Of a stretch of DNA of 64,000 nucleotides, positions 11,546-23,811 are shown piece after piece (position 1 is the stretch's first letter; every line of letters starts with the position of its first letter). The stretch comes from Ziziphus jujuba. Its lineage: Eukaryota; Streptophyta; Magnoliopsida; Rosales; Rhamnaceae. The stretch spans positions 13,165,001 through 13,229,000 of the forward strand of contig NC_083387.1 of assembly GCF_031755915.1 (NCBI RefSeq), written 5' to 3'. Under the pieces are notes generated by a model. That model did no database searches, was not told the origin of the DNA, and saw only the letters and a program-made list of their open reading frames with translations. The position numbers and the translations under genes are program-made.

Positions 11546-12975
11546 TGGACGACTGTCGTCATCTCCTTTTCTTACACTGTATAACGCCGCTCCGTGTCAT
11601 TGAGCTGTCTACTTTCGAATGCAATTGGGTGCCCATATTGCATTAGCAACCCACCTATGGCATAATCCGATGCATCCGTATGCACCTCGAATGGCCTAGA
11701 GTGGTCGGGCAAGCACAACACCAGTTCCTCCATGATTGCTTTTTTTAGATCTTCAAAAGCTTGTTGGCACTTCTCCGTTCAACTCCAAGCTTGGTTTTTC
11801 TTCAACATGTTGGTCAATGGAGTAGCCATCACCGAGTATCCTTTGATAAACCATCGGTAGTAGTTGACAAGGCTTAAGAAGGATCTTAATTCATGTACTT
11901 TGGTTGGTGGTTCCCACTCTTGTATAGCTTACACCTTTGCTTCATCCATCATAAGTTTCCCATCCTTGATCTTGTACCTCAAGAACATAACTTCTTCTTG
12001 TGCGAATGAGCACTTCTCTAGCTTGATATATAACTCGTTGTCTCGTAGCACTTGGAAGACTTGTCTAAGGTGTTGTAAGTGTTCTTCCATAGTGTTGCTA
12101 TATATGACAATATCATTTAGGTATACTACTACGAAGCGATCAAGATATGGGTGGAATAGCTTATTCATCAAGGTGCAAAACGTTGCAGGAGCATTTGTCA
12201 AACCAAAAGGCATCACTAGAAATTCATAGGAACCATACCTCGTAATGCATGTGGTCTTGGCCTCATCACCTTTGGCTATGCGCACTTGATAGTACCCGGA
12301 GCGAAGGTCAAGCTTGGTGAAGTACTTGGCCTTGCCAAGTTGATCGAAGAGATCCGTAATGAGAGGGATGGGGTACTTGTTCTCGATGGTGATCTTGTTT
12401 AATGCTTGATAGTTGATACACATCCGCAACGACCCATCCTTCTTCTTTTGGAATAATACCGGTGCACCATATGGAGCTTTCGAAGGTCTTATGTAACCCG
12501 CATCGACAAGGTCTTTGAGTTGCCTTCTAAGCTCTTCCAATTTTGGCGGTACCATGCGATAGGGGCTCATGGCGGGTGGTTTGGACCTCGGTTCCAGCTC
12601 GATCTTGTGATCCACCTCCCTCCTAAGTGGTAGTTTCTTGGGCAGCTCCTTAGGCATCACGCCCTTAAACTCCTTTAGCCCCTCTTGTATTTTGGAAGAT
12701 ATTGGGACATCCTTATGGCCATCAAGCTCTTGAATAACAGCTAGATAGCTTTGCTCCTTCTTCTTAATGTCCTTTTTAAATTGCATGGCCGACAAAGCTT
12801 TGACCTCCATCTTACTAGTCCTTTCCGTAGGCACCATGCAAGTCATCCCTCCATCCATGATGCACAGAGAGTTTGCAAATGGAAGTGGGAAGGCCTTCAC
12901 TTGGTCTAGGAACTCCATGCCTAGAACAACCTTGAAGTCATCCATGGGAACTACCAATAGGTTTAGTTGGCCCAC
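11546..12975 (-). pseudogene. gypsy reverse transcriptase and RNase H region
   Basis: The RT domain is clear at 12975-11929: RPSKAPYGAPVLFQKKKDGS, KYFTKLDLRSGYYQVR, MPFGLTNAPATF. The catalytic box reads YLND where plant gypsy elements normally have Y-V/L-D-D, so the first of the two catalytic aspartates appears to be lost. RNase H sequence follows toward 11546 in shifted frames. An in-frame TAG at 12976-12978 separates this region from the protease part. Confidence 0.88.
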
Positions 12976-14272
12976 CTATTCTCCAATGGTGGCTTGTACA
13001 CCTCTAGCAACCCCATGGATGGGCTTCGCAGTCGAGTTTACCGCCTTCATTGATCCACCCTCTTTCAAGGCCTTGACCCCAAGTCGTTGTGCCTCTTCTA
13101 CCGATAAGAAGTTGTGTGTAGCCCCCGTGTCCACCAACGCTTTGGTGAGCACTCCATTGATCTTTGCTTCTTCAAACATTAGGCCACCTTTCTTTGAATC
13201 CTTAGGAGCGGCCTTGGTGGCATTCAACACTTGCAAGGAGTCCATGTTGGCTTCTTCCTCTTGTCTCTCCTCATATTGAGTGGTCATGGCATTCAAGGCC
13301 TTCCTCTTTGGGAAATCTCTAACCCAATGTGGACCATCACACAAGAAACAAGAGTTCTTAGGTTTGGAAGTGTCCTTACCTTCTCTCGGCGGCTTCCATT
13401 TTGAGCTTTGAGGTTTGTGTGCACCTTCCTTTCTTTTGTTTTCTTTGGTCTTGCTTGATTCTCTCCCACCTTTTCCATAGTTGGTCTTCTTCTCCATTGG
13501 CTTCGAGGAGTCCCTTTGAATGGTGTAGTCAATAAAGCTTTTGGCATTTGCGATGGTACTAGCTAGATCTTGTACTCCACACATCTTCAACTCCATCTTT
13601 GCCCAAGGTTGTAGTCCATCCATGAAGTAGAAAAGGGAGTCTTTATCCGATAGGTCCGGGATCTCCAACACTAAGTTGGTGAACTCCTTGATGTATTCCC
13701 GGATATGGCCCACTTGCTTGAGTCGTCGAAGGTGACTCCTTGCCTCATCTTCGGCATTCTCCAGATAAAATTGCCTTTTTAGATCCTTTTTAAAGTCATC
13801 AAAGGTATGGAAAGTGCATGTACCTTTGCTCTATGTCACTATGCCTCCTCCTCCACCATAACATGGCCGTGTCATTAAGGTAGAGAGTGGCAGTTCTAAT
13901 ATTTGAAGAATCGTCCACAATGTCCATCGCTTCAAAGTATTGCTCCAAGCCCCAAAGGAAATTCTCTAGCTCCCTCGCATTCTTTGCCCCAGAGTAGGAC
14001 TTGGGCTTTGGCACATCGATTTGTGGCCCTTCGCGTATGGTGGTTGTTCCCGATGCCACCGTCCTCTTGCAAAGAGTCCAATCACCCCGCATTTCCTCCA
14101 TTTGTGTGCAGATAGCATCCAATTCTCTCTCCAACATTGCACGAAGGTCTGGTACCTCCCCCATACATTGGTCGTGTGTTGAGCGGAGCTCTCTCCTTAA
14201 GGTATCATCCAACCCATTGAGTAACCCTTTTACGGCTTGATTGAAGGCGATGTCCTCCGACTCTAGCCCATC
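12976..14272 (-). pseudogene. gypsy gag and aspartic protease region
   Basis: The gag part (about 14212-13799) holds the retrotransposon gag core (ENFLWGLEQYFEAM, MLWWRRR). Next come a charged linker and a single zinc knuckle remnant (CFLCDGPHWVRDFPKR). An aspartic protease follows with its active site intact as VDTGATHNFLS. The frames shift between about 14272 and 14212 and again between 13799 and 13713, and the region ends at a TAG. Confidence 0.85.
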
Positions 14273-14475
14273 TAGGCGACATGCTCCTTCAGGCGTAACT
14301 CTACGCCTGTCATCACATCCTTGGACTTGGACTTATGCCTCTGCCTCCCTGCATTGGGGTTGCGTTGCTCTTCACGACCTCGCACTTCAGTAGCTCCCTC
14401 CACATTGATGGTAACCTCCGAACTAGCCATCTTGCCTACTTCCACATTACGCCAATGGTATGCTTGAGTAGCAAT

Positions 14476-14489
14476 TGGCTCTGATACCA
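14476..14489 (-). other. Primer-binding site of the gypsy element (initiator Met-tRNA type)
   Basis: On the minus strand the sequence is TGGTATCAGAGCCA, complementary to the 3' end of plant initiator methionine tRNA. It lies two bases from the LTR edge at 14492. This fixes both the element orientation and the LTR boundary. Confidence 0.92.
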
Positions 14490-14491
14490 AC

Positions 14492-14890
14492 TGTCACAGA
14501 CCTAACTTTTCAACGCTCCCGTGCGGCACTTATATCACAATGTGGAAGCTAAAAGTAGTAGAGTAGGAAGTAGGAGAGTTTGAGAGAATGTGGAGAATAC
14601 TTGTATTGCTAGAATATTTGGATATGTTACAAATGAGAGTCCAACCCTTTATATAGAGGGCGTGGTACGTATCACAAGAATACAATGTTCTAGATATGTA
14701 CACATGGCATACATCTAAATGAGGTTCTAGAGTATTCTACTAGATATTTACAAGGATTATTCTAGAGAGATTCTCATCTATATTAGTCTAAGTTTTTCTT
14801 GAATCTTCTAAAATCTTCCGGGCTTCTCTTGAATCTTCATGGAGAGTGTAGAACCTTTTAGCCAAATCTCAAGGTTTTCACCTCTTTTGC
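14492..14890 (-). repeat. 5' LTR of the gypsy element
   Basis: The inner edge is TGTCACAGACC on the plus strand next to the primer-binding site. A TATA-like box on the minus strand (complement of TTTATATAG at 14648-14656) fits an LTR promoter driving transcription to the left. The outer edge is uncertain, near 14880-14900. Confidence 0.7.
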
Positions 14891-16840
14891 ATGGAACGTG
14901 ATATTAGACTCCTAAACAGATTGAGCCAATAAGACGATAAATTGTTTTTAAATTTTTTTTTTTTCACTGCCTACAGACAAGTCGTGAAAGCTTTTTGAAG
15001 TTTATATGAAAAAGCTAGGATAGTTTTATTATAATAGCATCCTTTATATTTGGTTTAATGATGACTAAATGGTAGTAGGTTTATCTTTTATTCATTAAGC
15101 ATTGAGAGGGGATTGTTTAATGGAACTGTTTTTTCGATTTTCTCTCAAAAAAGGTTTTTCTTCCTTAAACTAGTTTAGGATACAAAAATGGAAAAGGTTT
15201 TGAGTTGAAGTCAAATACATTTAAGGCTATATATAATTTAGTTTAAAAATATAATTAAATTGATCATCAAATTTAATTAATTAAAGTACGTAAAAAAAAA
15301 GTTATTAATTAATTAAGATTAGTAGGATAATAATAATAATAATAATAATAATTAGATGGCCAATTCTTGTGGAAGCTGATACAAATGAAATTTTCTCCAT
15401 ATTTCTCAATCTCTAATGCGATCTTCCATGTAAGGTTCGGTTCAAACTTTGATAAGGAATTTGTATCGAAGCTCATACAAATGAAATTCTTCTCCATATT
15501 TCTTAATCACCTACAATAGAGGCCATTTGTAAAAACCATAAAACTACACCTCACTCAAAAAAATAAAAAAAAAATAAAAAACATTTTCCATTTGTTCAAT
15601 AATTAGAAAAAAAAAATTTATATTAAACACTATTTTTTCATTTTTTTTTTTTTAAAAATGAATTCAGATATTTGAGCTTTTCTTGAAATAGAAAGGTGGT
15701 GAGAGGAGAAGTTGAAAAACTGAAAAAAAAAAAAAGTATATATATATATGGGGTATATTTCTTTGAACTTTTGATAATGTGATATATATTTTTAAATTTT
15801 CATCCTACCGTTTTTGGACATAAAAAAATCGTTAAGTTATTATTAATAATTTTAATATTAGATAGAAATAATAACAAATGATGATTATCATTTTAATGGT
15901 AGGTTTTTTTTTTTAATATAATTATGATAATAAAGAAGATAAACAGTATCTATCAACAAAAATACAAGATATTTATCTTAACGATAAAAGGTCTCATCAA
16001 AACAATATTACATTCTATTGTATTCAAAATAAAAAAAAACAGTTATTCTGAAAAATAAATATTGAAACACGAATACTTATTAACAAAAATTTTAAAGAAC
16101 GTTTTGTTAATATAATAAAAATAAAGAATATTTTCGAGGAAGGTAATTAATATCACTAACTTATTCTTTTTTGTTTCACAATTAAAAAGTGATCAATTTT
16201 GGAAAGCTCTTTATTATCTTTTTTCTTTCCAAAAACTTATTAATGTTGAAATTTCAACCCCTTTTTTTTGTTTCTTGGGTAAGACATAACACCAACAAGA
16301 AAAACAGAAGAATTTCCCCAGTAAATACTAATCAAATTTGCAGAACAACTAAATAAAGAAAGTTTCCAAACTTCCCAATATTTCCTCTCTTTTTTTCCTT
16401 TTTTTTTTTTCTTTTTTTTTTTTTTTCCTTCTCCAAAAGCCTAAAAAATACGAGTGATTGTATTACACGCGTTTAGAATGAGAGTGGGAAAAGAATAATA
16501 TCTTCTATGTTTTGTTTTTTGGGTTTAATAATATCATCTATTTGGTGCATAATATTTCATGCAGGAAATACACACAGAGACACGCTCTCTCTCTCTCTCT
16601 CTCTTTCTCCCCAAAACCCTAAAACTTTGTGGTGTTGTTGAATCCAAACATAATTCCTTGTACAACAAAACACTGGTTTTGTTTCCAACTCTAACTCTAT
16701 AAATGTAATTTCTCAATAAATTAATAGAGATTGAAAAACTAAAACACAAAAAAGAAAAAAAGGAAAACACTCTCCTCCGTTACTCTATAAGACCTTTATA
16801 GTTTCCCACCGAGAAACTCTCTCTTTTTCCTCCATATGGA
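14891..16840. other. AT-rich intergenic region upstream of the PUF gene
   Basis: No coding segment is convincing. It contains homopolymer A and T runs, an AAT/ATT microsatellite at about 15327-15352, a pyrimidine-rich block at about 16380-16435 and a CT repeat at about 16585-16605. The last 300 bp probably form the PUF promoter. Confidence 0.5.
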
Positions 16841-16847
16841 TTCCTTA

Positions 16848-16857
16848 TTTATATAAT
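16848..16857 (+). promoter_or_regulatory. Candidate TATA box of the PUF gene
   Basis: TTTATATAAT lies about 105 bp before the PUF start codon and is followed by a pyrimidine-rich leader. Its placement fits a plant TATA box with a leader of roughly 75-80 nt. It is a motif match only. Confidence 0.4.
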
Positions 16858-16961
16858 TTCCAATCAACTCGCTAAACCCCTTTTTCAAACCCATCCCACT
16901 TCTCCTTCAGAAAAAGAAGAAAAACCCTTTTTCTTTCTTTTCTTTCTTTTTGATCAAGAAG

Positions 16962-18766
16962 ATGATAGAAAACGATTACAACGTCAATTGGCATATGGAA
17001 GAAAGCCCCTTCTACCCTTCTTCTTCTTCTTCTTCTTCAGGCAGCATTATCAATATTCCGGTGATCAACAACTTCTCTGCCGGCAATGGCGGCGGTGGCA
17101 GTGGCGCTGTTTCTCTCTCGCCGGAAATCCAAGCTTCACAGTATGCTGTTGGAAACAACCATCCCATGTTGGAAAACAACCCTAGTTTCCAAAACCCTAG
17201 ACCACCCCAAAGTCGTTTCTGTCAATACCCAACAACAGCTTCTTCAAGAAACAATCAGATTGATATGTTTGATATATTTTCTCTCCGGAACAACAACAAC
17301 AACAACAATGTGATTGATCCGAATCTTCTCCAGCAGTATCAACAACAAATAATGAGGAGTAGTAACAATGGGTTAGGTTTGCACCATGAGACTGATCTTG
17401 AATCTGCTATGTCCAGGCTTACCTTATCCACTCATCGTCAATCTCAGTTTCAATTTCAACCGGCTGATTATCAGTTTCTCAATAATATTCGTGGATTGAC
17501 CAACAACAGTAACCCAGCAGCTGGTGCTGCTTATGACTATTTTGGTAATTCTTCCACTAGTACTAATAGTACTGATTTATCTCCCGAGGCACTGTACCGA
17601 TTGAGAATTCAATATGCTTCGATGGGACTTCAATTGCCTTATTATAATGGTGGAATCCCATTGACAACAGCAGGCTATGAATCTCTCTATTTTCCTGCTG
17701 GTTTAAATCACTACAGAAGTCGATCTCGACTAGATAATGGAAGAATTACTACTACTGGGTTGTACCAAACAAGGCCTTCTTCTATGGTTAATAATAATGA
17801 TTATGATCATGGACTTGTTGTTGGGTCTGGTATTAGTGGTAGTGGTGGTGGTTTACAATATCGTACTAGGGAAATTTCTTCTTCTAATAATGGGTTTGGA
17901 TCAGGATTGTCTGAAGATTGGAAGAGCATGTATAACAATCATAGGTGTTTTCACCCTCGGTCTTCTTCTTCTTCTCGTCAGAATATGGCTTACTCTTCGC
18001 TTGAACAAGTGAGGGGGAGAATGTTTTATGTGGCTAAAGATCAAGAGGGTTGCCGTTTCTTGCAAACCAGGCTTGTTAAAGACAAGCCTGAGGAGATCAA
18101 CATGATTTTCTCCGAGGTGAAGGATAATTTGCATGATCTGATGGTTCAGCAGTTTGGTAATTATCTTATTCAGAAGCTGATTGAAGTTGTCAATGCGAAT
18201 CAACTGTCTGAAATCCTTGTCTCAGTCATCAGCAATGAGCAAAGATTCAAGGAAGTCTGCATTGATGAACATGGGTATATTTGTCATATAATATACATAT
18301 ATATATGACTAATTTATATGATAATGCCATGGAGATTTTTTAGTTCTTTGTTATATGTGTTTGCAGAACTAGGGTTGTGCAGAAACTGCTAGGCTATCTG
18401 AAAGTCCCAGAGCAACAGTTCTTGGCTATGTCGGCTGTGAGTCGTATCACTGTTGCCTTGACCAAAAGCTCCAATGGTAACCATGTCATTCAAAAATGCT
18501 TTGCAGAATTATCTCCAGAAGTTAATAAGGTATATATGCTGCTCCACATCTTGAGTTTTGTGATTGATGTTCTACTGTTGATCATAAACTGATATGCTCA
18601 AAGTAAGTAGAGCTTAGTAGCAATTTAAATGGTTAGGATATTAATTTGATTCTATGCCTACGAATTTACGGAAGCACCAAAATAGTGAGCGAACTAGTAA
18701 ATTAGAAATTGATAAAATAGAAACAATGAATAATAAATGATAATCAAATTCTCGTTATTATTATTG

Positions 18767-18797
<31 letters not shown>

Positions 18798-19677
18798 CTA
18801 TTGCAGCCTCTTTTGGATGAAGTAGCAGCAAATTGCCTGGAGATAGCAACAGATAAAAGTGGGTGTTGTATATTACAAACTTGTGTATCTTATGCCTGTG
18901 CAGCTCATCATGCTCCACAGACAGGAGAAGCTAAGAAGAGACTTTTGGCCGAAATTATATCAAATGCACAAATCCTCTCAGAACATCCTTATGGGTATCT
19001 TTCTCATCCTTTTTCTACTTTTTGACACTCGAATAATATTATTTTTATCCACCATTAAACTTACTCTTTGTATACATGCATGAAAGCTTTGGCTATTTGA
19101 AAATTGCAAAGAAAAAGATAAAAAAGAAAAGAAAAAGCCATTTTTCTCTGTTTTTTAGATTTGTTTATTTAGTAGAATCAACTATTTTTTTTTATTATTA
19201 TTATTTTGCAGGAACTATGTTGTGCAGCTTATAATAGCACCAGGGACATTGCCTGACATACTGACACAGCTCAGAGGGAAATATGTGAGTCTGTCTATGA
19301 ACAAGCATGGCAGCAATGTGGTGGAAAAGTGCCTGAAAGAGAGTAAAACAGAGCAATATACTTCTATAATTGTTGATGAGATCATTAATAGTCCACATTT
19401 TCTTGATGTTCTTCAAGACCCATATGGGAATTATGTTGCTCAGTCTGCTTTAGAAGTATCAATGGTAAGATTTATCATTATGTTCTACTCGAAAACATTC
19501 ATAAAAATTTGTTAGCTAACCCTTATTCTTTTTCTTTTTTTCCTCTCTTCCAAACAGGGTCGTACTCACAGTGATCTTGTTAGACTCATTCTAATGCATG
19601 AGAAATCTCTGCACAGCCATCCACATGGGAAAAGGGTTCTGCAACAAGCTCGTGCTTCCAAGCATCAGCGTGTATGA
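16962..19677 (+). CDS. Pumilio/PUF-domain RNA-binding protein (APUM12-like group)
   Basis: Five coding exons: 16962-18274, 18367-18529, 18807-18994, 19212-19464 and 19558-19677, all GT-AG with phases that close, giving about 678 residues. Residues 1-340 are low complexity, rich in Ser, Asn, Gln and Gly. From about residue 345 all eight Puf repeats are visible by their RNA-contact cores: EGCRFLQ, FGNYLIQ, HGTRVVQ, NGNHVIQ, SGCCILQ, YGNYVVQ, HGSNVVE and YGNYVAQ. A C-terminal flanking helix follows (HPHGKRVLQQAR). PUF proteins bind 3' UTRs carrying UGUA-type elements and usually repress translation or promote decay. The ATG at 16962 is the first in frame after the pyrimidine-rich leader. An AATAAA at about 19929 may be the poly(A) signal. 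It converges with the TXNDC9-like gene. The subgroup is a best guess. Confidence 0.95.
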
Positions 19678-20408
19678 GTAGTACATGTCGCGAAGTATCA
19701 TATATACATTAATTTGACATTGTTTTCTAGTTAGGTTAATGTTTTCTTGTCTGTTTGTTGTTGCTTAGGAAATTTAGCTTGTTAACTTAGAGCAAGCTAA
19801 TAGTACTGTGAATGTTGTCCTATTGTTCCTGTTATGTTGTCCTATTGTCCTGTTATGTTGTCCTACCGTTCTTGTTATAAAATAAGTTTCAGGTTAGTTG
19901 TTGTGAGAACTTGATGCCTTATCAAAATTGAATAAATTTTCAAACTAGTTTGGTTGATATGTACAATCTTTCAAATTTGTTCAGTTGCTTTACAATATTA
20001 GCCACAAACAAATTCAAAGTGGGAGACATAATTTAGTTGCTGAAGTCAGATAAACAGATCAAACAATAAATTGATGAGCCACAAGATGATTTCCAAATTT
20101 CTATAACAAATTAGGGAAGATAATTTCCAAATTTCTATAACTAATTAGGGATTTTTATATCCTTGGAAGCTTGCAAAACCATTTGAATACAAAAGTTGTA
20201 CCATCTAAATACCATCAAGGCAATGATTTGAATGGTATTACCATGTAGACAACAATGCATCTGAAATTTTACTAAAGCACAAACTAGACCACTAAATGAT
20301 AGCAGGTGGATACGCCTCTACTTCCTCAACATATGATGAAAGATGATGGAAAGGAATCCACTCTCCATCACCAAGCCAAAAATATTTGCTACAATTTATA
20401 ATGCAGTT
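19678..20408. other. Convergent intergenic region with small tandem repeats
   Basis: This holds the 3' UTRs of the PUF and TXNDC9-like genes. A tandem array of three units of about 22 bp (TGTTGTCCTATTGTTCCTGT type) starts at 19813, 19835 and 19856. A second pair of about 33 bp (ATTTCCAAATTTCTATAAC) starts at about 20089 and 20122. No further gene is seen. Confidence 0.7.
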
Positions 20409-22519
20409 TTACTCTGAGTCTGATGAATCTGACTTTGCGCTTTGTCGCACACTCCTGGCATGCACACTAGACTTCGATAGGGAGGATGATTCACCCTCAA
20501 AAATGATGACCTGCGCTTTAGCCAACCTCTCCTCCAACTCCTCTGTGCTGAACTCATCTGTCCCACCAAGTTGATCAAAGCCCACCTAATAGCCATAAAG
20601 CAGATTGTATGCGTTAAATACACTAGCTTTGAAAGATAATAGTTTCACCCCAAATAAGTCTGTAAATTAGAAACTTCCATATAACATACCACATAATCAT
20701 CCACTTTGGCATTCTTTATAAGCGCAAGGGTTGGTAGAACAACGATCTTTAGTTTCTCTGCTAAAAATGGACTTTTCTCAGCATGGATCTTTACAAAACG
20801 TGTTTCTAGGTGCCGCTTAGCCAATATATTTAGATGCTTGTCCACTACCTGCAAGTGAAGTGTAAATATGGATTGTTTCTCCCATTCTCATTAATTGAGA
20901 ATTAAACTAAAAAGATAAAAAGACTGGAAGTTATTTGACAGTATAACAATTCGCAAATCTCTAAATTTCTAGAGACAGCTGCCAAGGAACTTTAGCAGGC
21001 CAGATTCCAAGAAGATGAATAAAGATTTGAAAATATTTTCAACATGACAGAATGCTTACATGTTAATAGTGATAAAATCAGACATAAGCAATTAAAAAAT
21101 TGAGATAGTTCATGCTGTCCGCAAACATAGGCTTGTGAAATGTGCTATCATAGTAACTGAGAACATAAACTCTAACTACTGTTGGACAAGAGAAAAGAAA
21201 CAAATAATACAAACTTATAACCAAGTAACAAGCAAGGAACCAATGTAACGAAACCCATAGTAGTTAAAACAATGTAATTCAGCGGAAATCAGCACACAAA
21301 TATCAGTTGAAGCCCTTGATTGATCAATTCTGTTTTATCTTCGTAAATTCTGAAGAGGAAACAAAAAGAGGAATCTTTATATTTCTTCCATACTCCTAGT
21401 AACTGGGCAACGCTAGAAAAGGGAATTGTCACTTTTTTTTTTTAATCCTCTTATAATTATACACTTCTCCTTCTCTTAGCAAAACCACACCATTAAATTA
21501 TGTGAATTGCATTCCTATTAATCACCATTAGCATATAAATATTTGCTTTATGCCAATTAAACTGTAGTACAAAAAACGACAGCAAAAGTAAATTACTGAA
21601 GAGTCATTCCTGCTAAACCACACCATATAATATTTCTTTGGGCTCTTCGCACCCAAACAAATTCAGAAGCTACTGACTTTCTATCTCCTGGATAATCGAG
21701 CATTCCACGATTTCAGACTCCCATTTTTCCCTTTAATAAAGCGAAGAAGAAAATACACCATTCCTTGCCCACTATGCCAAACAAAATTCCCAAATTGCTT
21801 TTGCAAGCGAACGATAGCATTAGAATTCAAAATCCAAAATTCTACAACAGATAATTGAAAAGTTGGGTTAGCTTCAATTTCAACTTTTTGATTCCCATGC
21901 CTTAATAATTAACTAAAATTTTATTTCCATTAACACCACAAACATTAAAAAAATAAAAAATAAAATAAAAATAAATAAAAATAAAGATAAAAATAAAAAT
22001 CACAGGAAATCCCAAAAAACCAACAGCATTGACCAAAAAACATAGATTGGAAAAGACAAGAGCAAAAAATACCTTGCAGGGCCAATTATCGCGGTAGAAA
22101 TGGCAGACAACACGGTCACTGGCCTTGACGACAGAGAAGAAATCTTTCTCGGATGGAATCTCCGAGTACTCACCATGGCCGAGGGAGATCCATCGGCTAC
22201 GCTTCTCCGCCATTTTCTTCATCTGCTGGAGCCTCCGCTCCCTGAGAACCTCCAGATCGTCGATATCGAGCCGATCCATGGCGGCGATCTCATCGTCAAG
22301 CTTCTCCTCCACCACCTTCGCCACCGTCAGCACCTGCTTCTCTATTATCTGCGCCACCACCACCAAATCACCATCCAAAATTCCAAAAAAAAAAAAAAAA
22401 AAAAAAAGGGAAAAAATACAGTGAAGAATTTATCTAAACTAAAAATACAAAACAATGAGAGAAAAAAATATAAAAAATAAAAATAAAAAATTTACCTCTT
22501 GGACTTTTGAGTTCTCCAT
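20409..22519 (-). CDS. Thioredoxin domain-containing protein 9 homologue (TXNDC9/phosducin-like)
   Basis: Four coding exons on the minus strand: 22519-22496, 22348-22073, 20848-20690 and 20585-20409, giving about 211 residues. The tiny first exon encodes MENSKVQE; exon two starts IIEKQVLTVAK. A helical region (RLQQMKKMAEKRSRW) and the hallmark SLGHGEYSEI lead into a thioredoxin fold with HFYRDNWPCK, where only one cysteine remains of the CxxC site. Next are RFVKIHAEKSPFLAEKL, IVVLPTLALIKN and a Ser-rich acidic end (RSVRQSAKSDSSDSE). By family, TXNDC9 proteins are not redox enzymes but cochaperones of the CCT/TRiC chaperonin acting on actin and tubulin folding in the cytosol. Length and motif order match the plant homologues well. 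Confidence 0.95.
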
Positions 22520-22729
22520 TACTGAGCTCGAAATTTTTAGTTGCACAAAGATTTTGTTTCAAAATGCAAAATATCGGACATGGATTCCGCTCTCTTCCTT
22601 TTTGGTCTATAGCAGTAGGCGAGGACGAGAGCCAATACGACGGCGTTAGCATTTGGGTCCTGTAGTTGATTATCTGGCTTAACATGTTGGGTCAGCTCAT
22701 GCATACTAATGGGCGGATATATTCTCCGT

Positions 22730-22735
22730 GGCCCA
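22730..22735 (-). promoter_or_regulatory. Site II-type promoter motif of the TXNDC9-like gene
   Basis: The minus strand reads TGGGCC about 210 bp upstream of the start codon, and a second GGGCCTA-like motif lies near 22765. Site II (TGGGCY) boxes are TCP-factor sites common in plant housekeeping promoters. The motif is short, so this is suggestive only. Confidence 0.35.
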
Positions 22736-22954
22736 GCTCAACAAGCTATAGATGTGCGCCTTATTAGGCCCGTTTGTCCAAGGCTTTAAAACTGTTTTTT
22801 GCATTTGTCTAAAGCTACATTTTATTTTTTTTTCGAAGAACAATTGTTTAAAGCTAGAATTGTTTTTCGAAAGTCTTTCGAGTGGTTTGGCTGGCCATTG
22901 TTTTATAAATAGGTTTCAAAATACAAAATAAAAAAGAACCAACAAAAAGTAGAA

Positions 22955-22958
<4 letters not shown>

Positions 22959-23042
<84 letters not shown>
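22959..23042. repeat. (TA)n microsatellite
   Basis: A nearly perfect AT dinucleotide run of about 84 bp, the longest in the window, upstream of the TXNDC9-like gene. Confidence 0.95.
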
Positions 23043-23046
<4 letters not shown>

Positions 23047-23498
23047 ACACATGTCAAGGATCTACCCGAATTGATCCCAACTTCATCTAAATTTAGAGTC
23101 CGTTTAAATTGGACCCTTGGATCCGAGGTCTATCTAGAGTTTGTTTGAATGGGGAATTTGGCCCAATGCCCCCATAGGGATGAGTTTCACGATTTTTACC
23201 CCTTCATTTGCTATCTTTTTTTTTTTCTACCCTTTCAATTTTTAATAATCCCAAAATACCTTTATATCCAAATTAAATATTTTTACTTTTTTTTTATTTT
23301 ATGTTATTTCTTTCTTTTCTTCACCCGACTGTTCTCTTCTCCTTCATCACGCTTCCCTAAAACTGGCTCATCTCTTCTCATTCATCCATCAAGCTTTCTT
23401 CACCTAGTTGCCGTTCTGCCAAACAGCCCCGTTTTGTTTCTCCGGTCACCAAAATTCCATACAAAGAAAGAAATTGATGGTTTGGAATTCGAAATTAG

Positions 23499-23639
23499 GG
23501 TATTGTGAAGAAGGAGGACGTGGATTTATATACGAAGCTCAAGGGTGGTACTGCATGGCGAAAGCAGATGCGTAAGCTTGCTGTTTCACTTGGCCTCTCT
23601 GATAAAATGTCTGGTCTGTTTGCTTCATTTTTCCTTTGA
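23499..23639 (+). pseudogene. Coding-like block, unrecognised
   Basis: An open stretch following an acceptor-like AATTAG reads KKEDVDLYTKLKGGTAWRKQ and then MRKLAVSLGLSDKMSG. The regular charge pattern and codon composition look like real coding sequence, unlike the flanks. I do not recognise the family. It has no clear start codon of its own and ends at a stop, so it may be an exon of a degraded gene or part of the PHYLLO-related locus that follows. Confidence 0.3.
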
Positions 23640-23811
23640 CTTTTCGATTTGAGTGGTTTCAAAGGTTTATTTGAAACATTTGTGGGATGTTTTTTTTTTT
23701 TTTTTTTTTGATTGCTTTTGGGATAAGTGAGAATCGAAATTAGGGTTATGTTTTTTTGTTTTTGCTATTTCTGTAATTTTTTTCCTTATGCTTTTGTAAT
23801 TTTTGTTTTAG

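Larger units (their letters stand above)
9940..14890 (-). mobile_element. Ty3/gypsy LTR retrotransposon, decayed
   Basis: The element reads on the minus strand. The 5' LTR is at 14492-about 14890 and the primer-binding site at 14476-14489. gag-pro-pol follows in gypsy order (protease, RT, RNase H, integrase), then a remnant of the 3' LTR at 9940-about 10100. The two LTR copies share many blocks but differ by substitutions and a block of about 35 bp, and the 3' copy has lost most of U3, so the insertion is not recent. An in-frame stop, several frameshifts and a changed RT active site show it is inactive. Coordinates at the right edge are approximate because I could not find a matching target duplication. 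Confidence 0.88.

Noticed and set aside
22854..23057. Open frame of Tyr-Ile repeats
   Set aside because: It is the translation of the (TA)n microsatellite.
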